From Clarkia xantiana subsp. parviflora (taxonomy: Eukaryota > Streptophyta > Magnoliopsida > Myrtales > Onagraceae): a stretch of DNA of 64,000 bases. The DNA lies in NCBI GenBank assembly GCA_036873135.1, contig JAPTYO010000002.1, forward strand, positions 45,313,452 through 45,377,451, read 5' to 3'. Positions 10,275 through 22,287 of this stretch are shown here, one piece after another. A program made the translations under genes and the position numbers. Below the pieces are notes generated by a model. The model was not told the origin of the DNA. It saw only the letters and a program-made list of their open reading frames with translations, and ran no database searches. Within the stretch, counting starts at the first letter, position 1; the number at the start of each line of letters is the position of its first letter.

Positions 10275-11984
10275 TGTTTTAGAGGGTTCGGGCTCATTAT
10301 ATTCGCTTATTTGCCATGTTTTTTTTATTTAATTTATTTGTTTTCTTGAAGAATCTAATTTTTTTTTTACAGGTACAAAGTGTAGAATTTAAACTAACTT
10401 TTTCTTTTTTTTTTGCATTGTTTGAATTCGCACACACCACTTTAGTGTAATATCCAAAATTCCTAAAACTCAGGACAACTAGGAACCCCGGAGAGTTAGT
10501 AAGGGTACGATCGCGCGACAGAGCCGCCGAAACGACTCAGAACAACTCCACCGCTCGTGAAGGTCATGTGATCCCTTTGAGGGGGTGAGGAAACCACCGT
10601 GTCGGTAGCCTGTCAGTGGAACCTACCTTGTAGAGCAAAGCCACACATTTTCTACCCCCCTAACATGTCGTTTTTATCAGTGTATTTTTTTTTTTGTAAC
10701 GAGGTTATCAGGTAAAATGTAAGTTTTTCTAACTGTGTAACTTTATTTTCTCATACATTCATCTCATTACATTTTTAAAAACACAAAAAAAATCAGCTAA
10801 GTAGTTAGTTATTTAGTTGTAGAAATTTTCTTTTAACATGCATTTCGTATGCATTGTTTTTTTTTTTAAACCTCTTACCTGAATTTTTTTTATTTTAAAC
10901 TCGCGTTTCATATATATTATTTTTTTTAAAAAAAAAAACTCTTCAGGTAAGTTGTAATTTTGGTTAATGCATCACATACGCATTATTTAAAAAAAAAACA
11001 TTTAAGAAAAATAATAATTCCTCTTTGGCTATTAGAGCTTCTACTTTTGAACATGCATTCCATATGCATCATTTCAAAAAAAAAATTACCTGAATTGTTT
11101 TATTTTCAATAATGCATCCAATGTGCATTAATTTTTAAAAAAAACATTTTAGATGAACTGTAAGCTCTTTTAGTTTTAGAGTTCTTATGTTTTTAAAAAA
11201 AATTACCTGATTTTGTTTAATCAAAAGACGTCCATCTCATATGCATTATTTTCGACAATAACATTTTAGGTAAATTGTAATTTTTCTTAGTTGTAGAACT
11301 TTCATTTTTAAGTTTTCATCTTGTATTTATTTTTTATGCATCTCATATGCATTCTTTAAAAAAAAAAACTTTTCACCTAACTTTTTAATTTTGAGCAACT
11401 AGGATGCATTTTTTTTCTTCCTCTTTAAAAAAAAAAAAATTTCAGGTAGATCGTAAGTTTTCTCAATTATACAACTTTCATCCCATGTACATCTCATAGG
11501 CATTGTTTTAGGAAAAACAATTTTTTAGATAGATTGTAAATCTTCTCTTAGTCGTAGAGATTTTAATTCCAAACATGCATTGAATTTGCATTTCTTTTTA
11601 TAAAAAAACTTTACCTGGATTTTTCATTTCGTACATGCATTCAATATGTATACCCTTCAGGTAAACTGTTGTAAATTGTAAATTGTAAATTGTAAAATTT
11701 TTTAATAGTAGAATTTTAACTTTTGAGTATGCATGAGCAATTTAAAAAAATTCAAAAAGTCATTCATTTCTTATCTGAGGTGTACCACACTTTTTCGACA
11801 AGATCTTCATTTCAACCTTCGCATAAGCTAGCGTTTTAAATAGAAGAGTTTTGATTCTTTTTTTTTTTTGAAAATAGGTTAACCATGCAGTTGAGTGTGA
11901 CTATTCGAGTTTAAACAAAGGACGAGAAAATATTTTTGAAAAAACATCGTTTTGAACATCTGTCCTGCGTTCGAGCTAGATAGT
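10275..11984 (+). repeat. LARD-2 AT-rich leader with alternating inverted motifs
   Basis: This is collinear with LARD-1 501-2165. TTACCTGAA at 10875-10883 is exactly complementary to TTCAGGTAA at 10942-10950, and the alternation continues to about 11,660. No genes. It ends at the copia-F insertion site (TSD atagt, 11980-11984). Confidence 0.6.
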
Positions 11985-12579
11985 TGTAAGCATATGGTGA
12001 TGGGCGCCGTAATTGGTAGCCCATAATATGTATAGTTTACGTAATGAACTTAGGTAAACATCACATTAGGGTAATTGGGCTAGACCCAAATCCCAATTGA
12101 GGAGGCCCAAAATTGTGCCTCCCTAATTACATAGGCCGGCCGAAATATAGAGAGGGGGTAAAGTGGACTTTTGTCCATTTTACTCCTCATATAAATAAGA
12201 GGTGTTAGGGAAATTTTAGGGTTAATCATAATTCCCTCAAGAGTGTTTTAGAGAGAAAAAAAAACCCTCCTCCCACACCACAAGGTTCGGCCGAAACATA
12301 TAACACCTAGGGTGTGCCAAATTGCTTTCAAGCAAACTCTCCGGAGATCTGTCCCCGTGCCAAGAACCGATCAGAGGCTTTGCTGTGTAGTCGCACCACG
12401 TAGGGCTTCTCTAACAAGAACATCTACGGGTCCCGACCGGAGGATAACGAACTCCCTTGAGCAAGGAACATGGACTACGGTTACTCTTGAGGTATGTGTA
12501 AACTTTCCGCTGCATAATTGATATTACTAGCACATACCATGTTTAAGTTTCCGTAGTGATTACTCCCCATAATCTAACA
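11985..12579 (+). repeat. Copia-F 5' LTR
   Basis: It begins tgtaagcatatgg and ends aatctaaca. A TATA box, atataaata, lies near 12,190. Confidence 0.9.
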
Positions 12580-12580
12580 G

Positions 12581-12593
12581 TGGTATCAAAGCT
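12581..12593 (+). promoter_or_regulatory. Copia-F primer binding site
   Basis: The site tggtatcaaagct is one base after the LTR. It is initiator tRNA-Met-like with one change from tggtatcagagc. Confidence 0.85.
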
Positions 12594-14703
12594 TGCGTTA
12601 TGAGTTCATGATTTTGATAAATTGGTGTTTTTGAAAATTTTAATTTTGGACCAAAAATTTTAAAATAAAAAGATTTAAAATATTCGAATTTTTTAAGGGT
12701 TTTATGATGGGTATTTTCATGTTCTTGGTTAATTTGATGTTCATGATCTTCAAGAAAAAGGTAATATTTATCAAAATCAAACATTGGATTGTAGATCATA
12801 TTAAAATTTGATCTTAAAATTTGACCACTTGTTCCCAATTACATGTTTATGGCCGAACACCCTAGTGAATTTACAAGGGAAATTTTTTTAATTTTTTAGT
12901 CACCAAAGATAAAATTTCGGCCAGATTTTAAAATTATATTGTTTGCCATATTTTAATTTTTTAATTAAGGTAACAATATATCTATAATTGGGAACATTAG
13001 GATAGATTCACAATAATATATAAAAATATATATCACTATCAATATATCTAAAAATTTAAATAGGGTTATAGATATTATTGATAGAAATAGTTACCTAAAA
13101 GATTGAGAAAATATATTGTCAGTTATTTGTTTCCCTATTAAAGATATTGATAATAAATAAAATATATTATATATATGTAAACCGAAATTTTATATATACA
13201 CATATATATTGTTGATTGATTTTGTCTTATAGATAGAATATTGGCAATAAATATGTATATATTTAATTAGTGCCGAAATATATATATATTTTTTAATATT
13301 GGAAATTATTTTATATAATTAATGTTACTTGGTGGTCAAGTTAAATATTTTTGGACTTTAAAACCCTACTTGGGCCACAAGTAAGCATTTCAGACCAACT
13401 TTTTAAATTTTAATTATTGGGCCGGTCCAATATGTTAAACCGGGACGAAATAAAACCGAACCGGATTTTCTCAATCGGTTCGACCTATTTGGGTCGGGTC
13501 AGACCGGTGTAATTAAGTGGATCTAACCGAACCGGTTTTGAGTGTTGAACCGAACCCTATTTTCTTGGACCAGTTCAGACCGAACCACATTTTAAAATTA
13601 AAACCGGACCGAACCGAACCGGATTTTGCCGGACCAAATCGAATCGGATTTTCCGGATAAGACCGAACCAGATTTTTGAACTGAACTGAACCGGACCAAA
13701 ATGGACTGAAATTGACTGAACCGAACAATGTTTTCTAAACCGAATTCAAGTCAATTAAAATAGGGAGGTCAAGTTTTAAAATCAAAATATTTTTTAACCT
13801 CTAAATGGATTACACAGTGCTCGTAAGGTTGCTAACCGTTATGCCTTGTTTCGATTATGGGGATGGATCTCGGAGATACATTTTTTCGGGACTGGATTAA
13901 TTAAATGGTTGAATTGCAATTGTTTATTATTCAATATATATTTATAAGATTAGAACTATTTTCTTGACATAGTCAAGCTAGCTGGAAATTGCATGTTGTA
14001 GGCGGAGCCCCGGTTAAATATATGTAATGCACACTAGGATAGACATGATGTGATGGTTGTAAATGCCTAGGATTCATGTCTAGAAGTTTGCGTAATTGAA
14101 TATAAGCATGAATTGCAAATCAGCCCTAATATTTAAAATTATTTTAAAACCGAAAACCAGTCGCCAAATATGTATGATTGATGTGAATGTTACATGTTTG
14201 ACACGTATGCTAAATGTTGAGGATGAAATTACATTTGATAATTTACTTGTAAGTAGAATTATGAATGCAAGCATGAGTTCCTCGGAACATTAGACGCATG
14301 ACGCGTAAGCATGTGTGTGGTGTGTATGATGAATGTTACTGGCATATGATAATTTACATGGATAGTAGAATTATGTATGCGTGAGTGAATTCATCGGAAT
14401 GATTTTCCAAAACAAAAAGGCCCTTAGGAAAGCCAAGATCGGGTATGCTTATTTTAAAATTCCCGTTCCGGTAATTTGTGATTAAAACCGTTTTAAGAGA
14501 TTGATCTATTAGATAGAAGATGATGATAGTGTGAACTCTTTCACAACCATCTTTCATTGGTTTACTGGTGGTCGATTGGTTTAGATGACCGAGAAATCAT
14601 TATTTGTCGGATTCCATCTTAATAGGTATTTGATGTATGCAATTCTTTCTCAAAATGTAATTGTCTCCCTGATTCTTGCATAGCCATCAATATGTTAGTT
14701 TTT
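12594..14703 (+). other. Copia-F long untranslated leader
   Basis: About 2.1 kb without credible coding. It carries the ccgaaccgg-type degenerate repeat (13,440-13,740), the reverse of the run in copia-R. The two leaders with their LTRs form a 2.7-kb inverted repeat across 6746-14680. Confidence 0.7.
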
Positions 14704-15180
14704 CATGGCTGGCCCAGTACAGTTCTACGAGCCGTGCAATATGGACGGCATGGATTACGATGCATGGAAATATAATGTTATGGATATTATGATCTCTGCG
14801 ATCTTGACGATCAGATCAATCCAACGGTGGATAGGCTGAGCTTGGACGAATACAAAAACCCACATGATAGCAACAGCAAGAAAAGGTTGAGGAAGGATCG
14901 AAATGCACGAGAGTTGATCCTCTCGCGGCTGAAAGACGAAGTAGAAGAAGAGTTTTCGCAACCCAGCGCATTGCATCTTTGGTGTGTCGTATACCTTCGC
15001 TTCGGTATGGGTAAGGCCGCTGAAGCTAGAGCCTTGATGGCGGAATACTTCAGTGTTCTATGCAGCGATGACGGCATCATTGCCTATCACGATCCCGCTG
15101 ATGAGTTGGACGTATGGACTCGGGCTCAGAAGGTAATGAGGATGTTTCCTCTTTCACGGTTTGTTAACAAGAAAGCCTAA
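14704..15180 (+). pseudogene. Copia gag remnant
   Basis: ATG at 14704 opens a copia-like N-terminus (MAGPVQFYEPCNMDGMDYDA and on, including a WKYNVMDIM-type stretch). It stops after about 40 codons near 14,838. A second frame continues (14827-15180, 117 aa) with a typical gag stretch, KDRNARELILSRLKDEVEEE. The original gag is therefore frameshifted. The zinc-knuckle part is not recognisable. The gene assignment rests on position after the leader and on wording typical of copia gag. Confidence 0.55.
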
Positions 15181-17396
15181 CGTGTTTGATCAAATCGATC
15201 AAGACTACAATGGACCTATTTGAAACAGATGAGAAAGAAGGAAATATTCCAAAAGAGCCCGAGGCATTTGATGAAAGATTCATCGGTATGCTAAAATGCT
15301 TGGCAACCCCCAGCAAAAAGAATTCTAAATAATGATTCGGTGCTTTACTCACCATGATATCAGTACCTTTGGGTATATTTCGGTTAAGACATCTAATCCA
15401 TCAAACCTCTTCATGACTGCTTTGAGTTTGAGATTTGAGACCCCAGTATTGTTCAGTGTTGGTTTTTCTATTTGTTTAATTTATGAATTTGGAATACATT
15501 GTTTCGGTCTCATTGAATAAAGTAGTTACCTTTCGTTTCGAAAAGTGTTTTGCTTGTCAAGGTTAATCGACTCGGTTAAGAACGGGATCGATCCGAAATA
15601 AGTAAATAACCAAAATGAGAATGACATCATAAATGACAGAATCAAGAAAATCCATACATTACCTCCTACATTTAAATCTATGGACTAGATCAGGCCATTA
15701 AAATCCATCGATTGCATAGCTCTGAGAATTAACCGATTAAAACTCTTTCTTTATTACTCCATTGAATGAAATAAACTGTAATGATGATCATATTTAAAAC
15801 TGATTGGATTAAATTGAACTAAATTCAGAAATGAAACGATTTAACCAATGGTTTAAACCCCAGAGTAAATTGTGCCTTGCGCAAGTGGACCTCGATAGAC
15901 GGAAAACATCGTTTTCATAAAATAAATTTAACAATGAAGTGTTTGAATAATGATGTGCTGGATTTTTGTTTGCATTCCTTCGAAAACAACTCATTGATAA
16001 CGTTTACATCGATAGAGGCTTCGGAAGCTACCACGACCTTGTAAAAGTATCAGCTGACGCATAAGGTGAAAACCTAAAACGCTCAGTTCAGAGATGGGAT
16101 AAAATCTCTGAGATAAGTTAGCAAACGAAGAAGGATGAAGTCGGTTAAATAATTTTCCTTCCATAAGCCTTGAACGATAAGTCAGGCTAGGCATTCAAGT
16201 TAGAAGACGCACTTCAATAAGCACATTTTGTATAATGTTGGAGTCATTCTATCAAAGGTTCCCTATGGGATGATGAAGATGATTCACATAAATGTAAAAC
16301 TATGTTCCATTAATATCGGTAAGGTACGTCGCATTATAGCTGAAAGGTGATAATGAGTTAAATCATATCACCATGCGACATTAATTTGCGCAATAAACAC
16401 GTATTTAGGACAAGAGTGCGTCGATTACTCTTAGAAAATACATGTTTATAGCTTGATTATAAAATGGTGTCGAGGTCGAACATGAGATGTTACATCACTA
16501 AGAGGGTGAATTTTCCAAATGCATGAACAGTTTTAATCAACGAAGTCATGATCAAAACGGAGCAGAATAACAATGACAATCAGGTCCCACTTAATTCGAG
16601 TAGGAGAGATTTGAACTAGCAACTCAAGTGAATGACATGGTAAATGAGAATGGGAACATTTTCATAGTAAATCCAGTGGGAGGAATAAACCCTACCACAC
16701 GTAAACATTGTTGTTGTTGAGACGAATCAAGTTGAACCCGATGGTCATATAGCTAAACTAGGAATGACACAACTACCTAACATACCCATTGTTTCCAGTG
16801 GGAGTGAACCAACCATACTTGGTTCCAAATCCTAGTGATCAAGGAATACATCTCGGAATTAAAACCCCGAGACCAAGAGGTTGCCATAGGAGAGTTGCAA
16901 GTCAAGGTCCTAGCACTGTCTTGTTCCCAATAGAGACAATGCTCCGATAAGAAGCATTGTTCCGAGTGGGAGGATCGTTCACAACAGAAATGATGCTACG
17001 ATAAGAAGCAGTATTCCGAGTGGGAGAAAAGATCAGACTAATAAATGGGACTCGCAATTCCTAGACGAGAGTCAAAGGCAAGTATCCTATTAAGTAAGGT
17101 ATAAAACTATTGACAAACATTGGAAAGACCTCAAGTGGAGAAATGGAAGAAAATAATAAATGAGAGAGATCGCCTAAATAAAAGCCATTATAGTCAATAG
17201 TTGAGTTACCCGTTAACCACGGGAGAGAAAGGATAAGGTGAGCCCTGAATAAGGCTCACCACTGATGGAAAAAGGTTGAACAACCCGACTTATTACTAAA
17301 GGACTTACCCAATTCACGGAGTGGACTTTGATAAGAGAAACTCACTGACTGTGCGTAAAACCTCGGTTAGGGCCATTAATGGTCCCGGTCGCAAGT
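15181..17396 (+). pseudogene. Decayed copia gag/protease/integrase region
   Basis: No open frame above about 70 codons resembles a known domain, although its position and length match the expected gag end, protease and integrase. A trace of RT N-terminus (GVDFDK...) appears about 17,318-17,340. I read it as coding sequence decayed beyond recognition, not as a replacement. Confidence 0.45.
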
Positions 17397-18649
17397 CTAG
17401 ATCCTGAGCTGCTCCAAATGGATGTTAGGACCGCACTCCTCCACGGAAAACTGGAGGAAGAGATCTAAATGGAGCAACCAGAGAGTTTCATTACTCCTAG
17501 TAACGAACGTAAAGTTTGTAAACTCCAAAGGTTCATCTACGGTCTTAAACAGTCGTCTCGGCAATGGTACCGCAGATTCCACGAGGAAATCGTAGGAAAC
17601 GGATTCGTGAATCTTCACGAGGATCCGTGCGTGTATTATAAGACCTACGGGTCCAAGCATGTCATCTTAACCTTATACGTGGACGACATACTCATTGCTG
17701 CAAACGACATGAGTTTCATGAAAAAGTCAAAGTCCTGGTTAGCCTCTGTATTTGAGATGAAATACATGGGAGAGGCCAAGTATATCTTAGGCATTAAAAT
17801 TGCTTGAGATCGGGCTACCCGGAAATTGTGTCTGTCTCAAGAAGCCTATATCAACAAGCTGTTGAAAATGTTCAAATTACAGGATGCCAAACCCGTGGAT
17901 ACGCCGGTGGTATTTGGGTGCGCATTGTCAAAACATGACGGCCCCAAGAACCTGGCAGAGCGCGAACAGATGAAGGGTGCAAAATTTTTAAGCATGGTTG
18001 GTAGTTTGATGTACGTCATGCAATGCACCCGTCCGGATAACTGTTATGTCGTGGGCCTAGTAGCACGTTTCCAATCAGATCCTGGCTATCAACATTTAAA
18101 GGCTGTAAAACGAATAATTGGTTATCTGAAAGGTATTGCCGACTATGCACTGTGCTATAAGGGTGGAAAGTTAGAATTGACCGGTTACAGTGACGCCGAT
18201 TATGGTGGTGATCCGGATGATCGTAAGTCCACCACAGGGGGAGTGTTCCTCCTTGGTAAAGCCGTCATTTCATGGAAAAGCAAGAAGCAAACATGTGTCC
18301 TGCTGTCAACGATGGAATCAGAATTCGTAGCTCTCTATAAGAATGCACAAGAAGCGTCTGGCTGAAAAGGCTTCTTAATGCGCTGCTTAATGGTGACGTC
18401 GAGAATAAACCTGTGAAGGTGTTCTCTGATAGTCAGGCTGCCATTGCGGCAGTTAAATATCCGAAGTACCATAGTAGGACAAAACACATTGATGTGAAAT
18501 ATTTTTATGCTAAATCTATGATAGAAGACAATATAATCACTATGGAATACTTGTCCACATATAATATGATTGCGGACCTATTAACTAAACCACTACGTAG
18601 GGAGATATTCGAAAAGCATGTAAAACTGCTTGGATTGCGTAGGGTTTAG
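17397..18649 (+). pseudogene. Copia reverse transcriptase-RNase H, broken
   Basis: Frames joined by stops read as copia RT: QMDVRTALLHGKLEEEI, a stop near 17,467, then MEQPESF, YGLKQSSRQWYRRF and the YVDDILIA catalytic box (about 17,677-17,700). A stop at 17805-17807 follows, then a 179-aa stretch with GSLMYVMQCTRPD, the RNase H start YSDADYGGD (about 18,185) and KSTTGGVFLLG. A stop and frameshift near 18,363 precede the RNase H end (SDSQAAIAAVKYPKYHSRTKHID and LTKPLRREIF, to 18649). At least three lesions exclude function. The family assignment is firm. Confidence 0.9.
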
Positions 18650-19569
18650 GAATGGCATGTATCTGTGATAGCATTTTGATATTAGAAAGTTACATTTTGT
18701 AAGCGAAAGAATTGCAACCGAGTTTATGATCAATCGACATCATAATGTTTTGATTACATCAGATTTACGGTCTATAAACTAAGTCGTAGGAGGACGCAAT
18801 CCTCTGCCAACTATGTCGAATGTGGGTCTTACCTAGCATGATTGACATATCCCTTTCCTGTCAACCCACAAGGTTCAGGTATGCTATCAACGCGTGCTTC
18901 ATACTACGCGTGCCACGTCCGACCATGGGATCACAGCTCGGTTGTGCTAGGAAGGAATCCTCGTGATTCTGGCGAGCGCAAACTTCTTCACCTCGAGCGT
19001 GTTATTGATCCTGGGAGCCTTATGAAGAGGCACCCGAAGTATCCTCATGGACTCAGAACTCATACCTAAGTTGAGGCTCAATGCTCTCTTCCCGGCGTAC
19101 GAGCGTAGTGCTGAACAAAATGGCCCAGTGACCACGTCTTGGAAACCGGTTGGGTTTGACTAAGGGTATGAGCGATGGGGATGGTCAAGTTCACCTGTAA
19201 TTCACCGATTCTTGTATTCACTAGGTGGCCACGAGCCGGATATTAGTTGAAGGTTGTGAATACTTGTACGGATGCCTTGGAGAAGTGTTCCTATGTGGAA
19301 ACTAGGAAAATGGAGAATTATCAGTTGACCTATGATACAACGCGGTACAATATATAAATGTTGTTTATAACAGGTTGATTAGGAAAAGGGAATCAACGTT
19401 CCGCGGGCGCTACAATACTCCTAACAGATGAGTAGCACGATGCCTGTCGTATCCGTTGGTCGCACGGCAAACCTCGTATGAACTATTCGGAAGCATGGAG
19501 CATATCAAAGGGGAGAAATGTTGATGCGGATTTGGAAAATAATACATTAACAGGTACCCTCCCATTCCG
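18650..19569 (+). other. Copia-F 3' untranslated region
   Basis: About 0.9 kb between RNase H and the PPT. Short open frames exist but none is conserved or recognisable. Confidence 0.55.
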
Positions 19570-19581
19570 GCGAGTGGGAGC
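19570..19581 (+). promoter_or_regulatory. Copia-F polypurine tract
   Basis: The sequence gcgagtgggagc lies immediately before the 3' LTR. Confidence 0.65.
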
Positions 19582-20179
19582 TGTAAGCATATGGTGATGG
19601 GCATCGTAACTGGTAGCCCATAATATCTATAGTTTACCTAATGAACTTGGATAAATGTCACATTAGGGTAATTGGGCGTGACCCAAATCCCAATTGACAT
19701 GGGAGGCCCAAAATTGGGCCTCCCCAATTACATAGGCCGGCCGAAATATAGAGAGGAGGTAAAGTGGACTTTTGTCCACTTTACTCCTATAAATAAGAGG
19801 TGTTAGGGAAATTTTAGGGTTAATCATAATTCCCTCACAAGAGTGTTTTAGAAAGAAAAAAAAAATCTCCTCCCACACTACAAGGTTCGGCTGAAACATA
19901 TAACACCTAGGGTGTACCAAATTGCTTTCGAGCAAACTCTCCAGAGATCTGTCCCAGTGCCAAGAATCGATCAGAGGCTTTGCTGTGGAGTTGCACCACA
20001 TAGGGCTTCTCTAACAAAAACCTCTACGGGTCCCGACCGGAGGATCGCGAACTCCCTTGAGCAAGGATCTTGGACTACGGTTACTCTTGATGTATGTGTA
20101 AACTTTCCGCTACGTAATTGATATTACTAGCACATACCATGTTTAAGTTTCCGTAGAGATTACTCCTGGTAATCTAACA
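19582..20179 (+). repeat. Copia-F 3' LTR (598 bp)
   Basis: It matches 11985-12579 with scattered differences, starting tgtaagcatatgg and ending aatctaaca. TATA box tataaata lies at about 19,787. Confidence 0.9.
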
Positions 20180-21350
20180 ATTGTACACTCAGCAAACTCA
20201 GTAAACTCCATGAAGGTGTGAAATACCTTAGATCATAAATTTTGATTCCTTTTTGAAAACTAATCAAAATAGTGAAATGAATGACATTAGAGTTTTCAAA
20301 AAAAATCATGCATGATTTCTCATATTCTCTACACTGATTTTTCATTCACTCTTTTCAGGTACCCTTGGTTAGGTATCTTGTGCATATAAGTTCTACCAGC
20401 CAAATGGGGCAACATAAAAAGAACGTGCAGCCATCCAGTTGCACGAAGCACAAATTGTGCACTCGGGATATCTAACGCTCAGGTACGATGAATTATACTT
20501 GATTTTTCCTTGAGATTTGAGTGTCTCTACTCTTTTTGCAGATCAGACGACCATTTCGACCGAGGTCGCAACCACGTGAAACGTGAATGCTTCAGAGAAC
20601 TTCAATGCTAAAATTTCACCTACCACGTGTGGAATTCATACGCGTTCCCGAACCAAGCCATACATCCATTTTACGGGGTCTAGACCAGTCAGTGGTAATC
20701 AAAGGGCATATCCCGTATAGATCGAGCACAACCGCCATATGAAGAAAAACTCGGAACATGCAACAGATCCATTCACATATGGAGAAAATTTCCATTAAAG
20801 ATTTCGGGCACCTAGGTAAGAGAAGTTGTGATCAATTTTCTCCCCGAAATTTGAGTTTTTCCTTATTCATTGTGTAGCTCGGATGATCATCCAAATAAAA
20901 GCCTCTGAAGAGCACATCTCGTGTACAACCCTTTACTCGCTGACCATACTTGTGTCAGCTGCCGAATTTATCCTAGGCAATATTTGTGCCCCAATGCGGA
21001 CTACTCCACGTCATCCATGTGTGATTCTCAACCAAGTCATACATTCGTCATGAAGCGAAGTCTAAACTCGTCAGTGCTAACCGTGGGGCATCCCCAGATG
21101 AGATTGAGCAATAGTCATGGCACTTGAGAAGCCGAGCGAAGAAATCATTGTCTTTGTCATCCATTGATCGTAGGGTCAATCCAGGGCGTCGACAGAACCA
21201 ACATATTTTTACTCAATCAGCTGAGTCCTTCTCAAGAAGATGTTTTGAATTAAAAATTTCCAATTTTCCACTAGGGGCATGTACATAATTGTTGTTGATT
21301 ATTTTCGTTAAATTTTCTTTTTTTTTAAAAAAAAAAACCATTTTTCTTTA
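20180..21350 (+). other. LARD-2 conserved non-coding block
   Basis: This resumes LARD-2 after copia-F and is collinear with LARD-1 2166-3550. No gene. Sequence identity to LARD-1 is uneven, with small indels, and the short open frames are not shared. Confidence 0.5.
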
Positions 21351-21351
21351 G

Positions 21352-22035
21352 GGTCACAACCGCCCTTTAATAGGCTACAAGGGAAAAAAATGCTCATGCA
21401 AATTTTGTGAGAGCAATAAAGAAATAAAAGGGTCACAGTTGTCCCTAAATCAACTACAAATAAAAAGTGTCTCGGTCGTCCCTAAAACGACTACAAAGAA
21501 AGGGACACATCCACCCTTCAAATGGCTACAGATAAAGAGCGCCCCCGCAACATCAAAAGCGGGAAATAAGTGAAAGGGCCACAACAACCTTCCAAACAGC
21601 TACAAAAATAAAAGTGATCGCGCGAAACTTGTGAGGGTGGAAGAATAAAAAAGGGCCAAAGCCACCCTTAAAATGGCTACACAAAAAAAGAATAATCCCA
21701 CGAACCCGATGAGGGTGGGAAAATAAAAGAAAGGGTCACAATCGTCCCTCTGAACGGCTACAATCAAAAGAGCGCTCCCGGAACATCGATGGCGGGTATT
21801 AAGTGAAAGGGCCATAACAACCCTCAAAATGGTTACATACAAAGAGTGTTTCCCGGATCATAGACGAGGAATGAAGGGCCACAGCCACCCTACAAATGGC
21901 TACAATCAAAAGAGCTCCCGCAACATTGAAGACGGTGAGAAAAGGGTCACAGCCACCCTCTAAACAGCTACAAATACTCTCGCATCGAGGCGGAATATAA
22001 AGTACGGGTCACAGCCACCGTTTAATCGGCTACCA
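21352..22035 (+). repeat. LARD-2 stem-loop array
   Basis: Same eleven-unit order as LARD-1. Perfect or wobble-paired cores remain at 21437-21455 (AGTTG/CAACT), 21474-21492 (GGTCG/CGACT), 21660-21678 (AGCCA/TGGCT) and 21883-21901 (AGCCA/TGGCT). Others have decayed. Spacer stems include TGCTC/GAGCA (21391-21415), CCCGC/GCGGG (21544-21563), CCCG/CGGG (21777-21796) and TCCCAC/GTGGGA (21696-21720). The last replaces LARD-1's TCCCGC/GCGGGA on both arms. Confidence 0.7.
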
Positions 22036-22103
22036 AATAAAGAGTGCTTCCACTAGGTTGAAAACCCGAAGGGGCGTCCTGGTCAAAATCAGAAAATAAG
22101 GGG

Positions 22104-22197
22104 CATGATTGCAAATTCAGAAATTGCAATCATGGCAAAAGAGAGAGAATTAAAAAACCGAGGGGGCACAGTCGAAAATCTTTCAAAATCGACTGTG
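22104..22197 (+). other. LARD-2 paired hairpins after the array
   Basis: CATGATTGCAA (22104-22114) pairs perfectly with TTGCAATCATG (22124-22134). CACAGTCGA (22167-22175) pairs perfectly with TCGACTGTG (22189-22197). LARD-1 keeps both hairpins with changed bases. Confidence 0.65.
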
Positions 22198-22287
22198 GCA
22201 AAAGGAGAGAATATGAGAGATAAAAAAAAAATCCCGCTAAGTTGTTGCATCATGCACAACTTAGGCAAAAATTAGGGAGAGACATTC

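Larger units (their letters stand above)
11985..20179 (+). mobile_element. Copia-F: near full-length but dead Ty1/copia element
   Basis: LTRs of 595 and 598 bp flank about 7 kb. The flanking 5-mers atagt (11980-11984) and attgt (20180-20184) fit a TSD with one later change, and LARD-1 is uninterrupted at the equivalent place. The order is LTR, PBS, about 2.1-kb leader, broken gag, about 2.2 kb of decayed coding sequence, broken RT and RNase H, 3' UTR, PPT, LTR. It cannot encode a working polyprotein. Confidence 0.9.
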
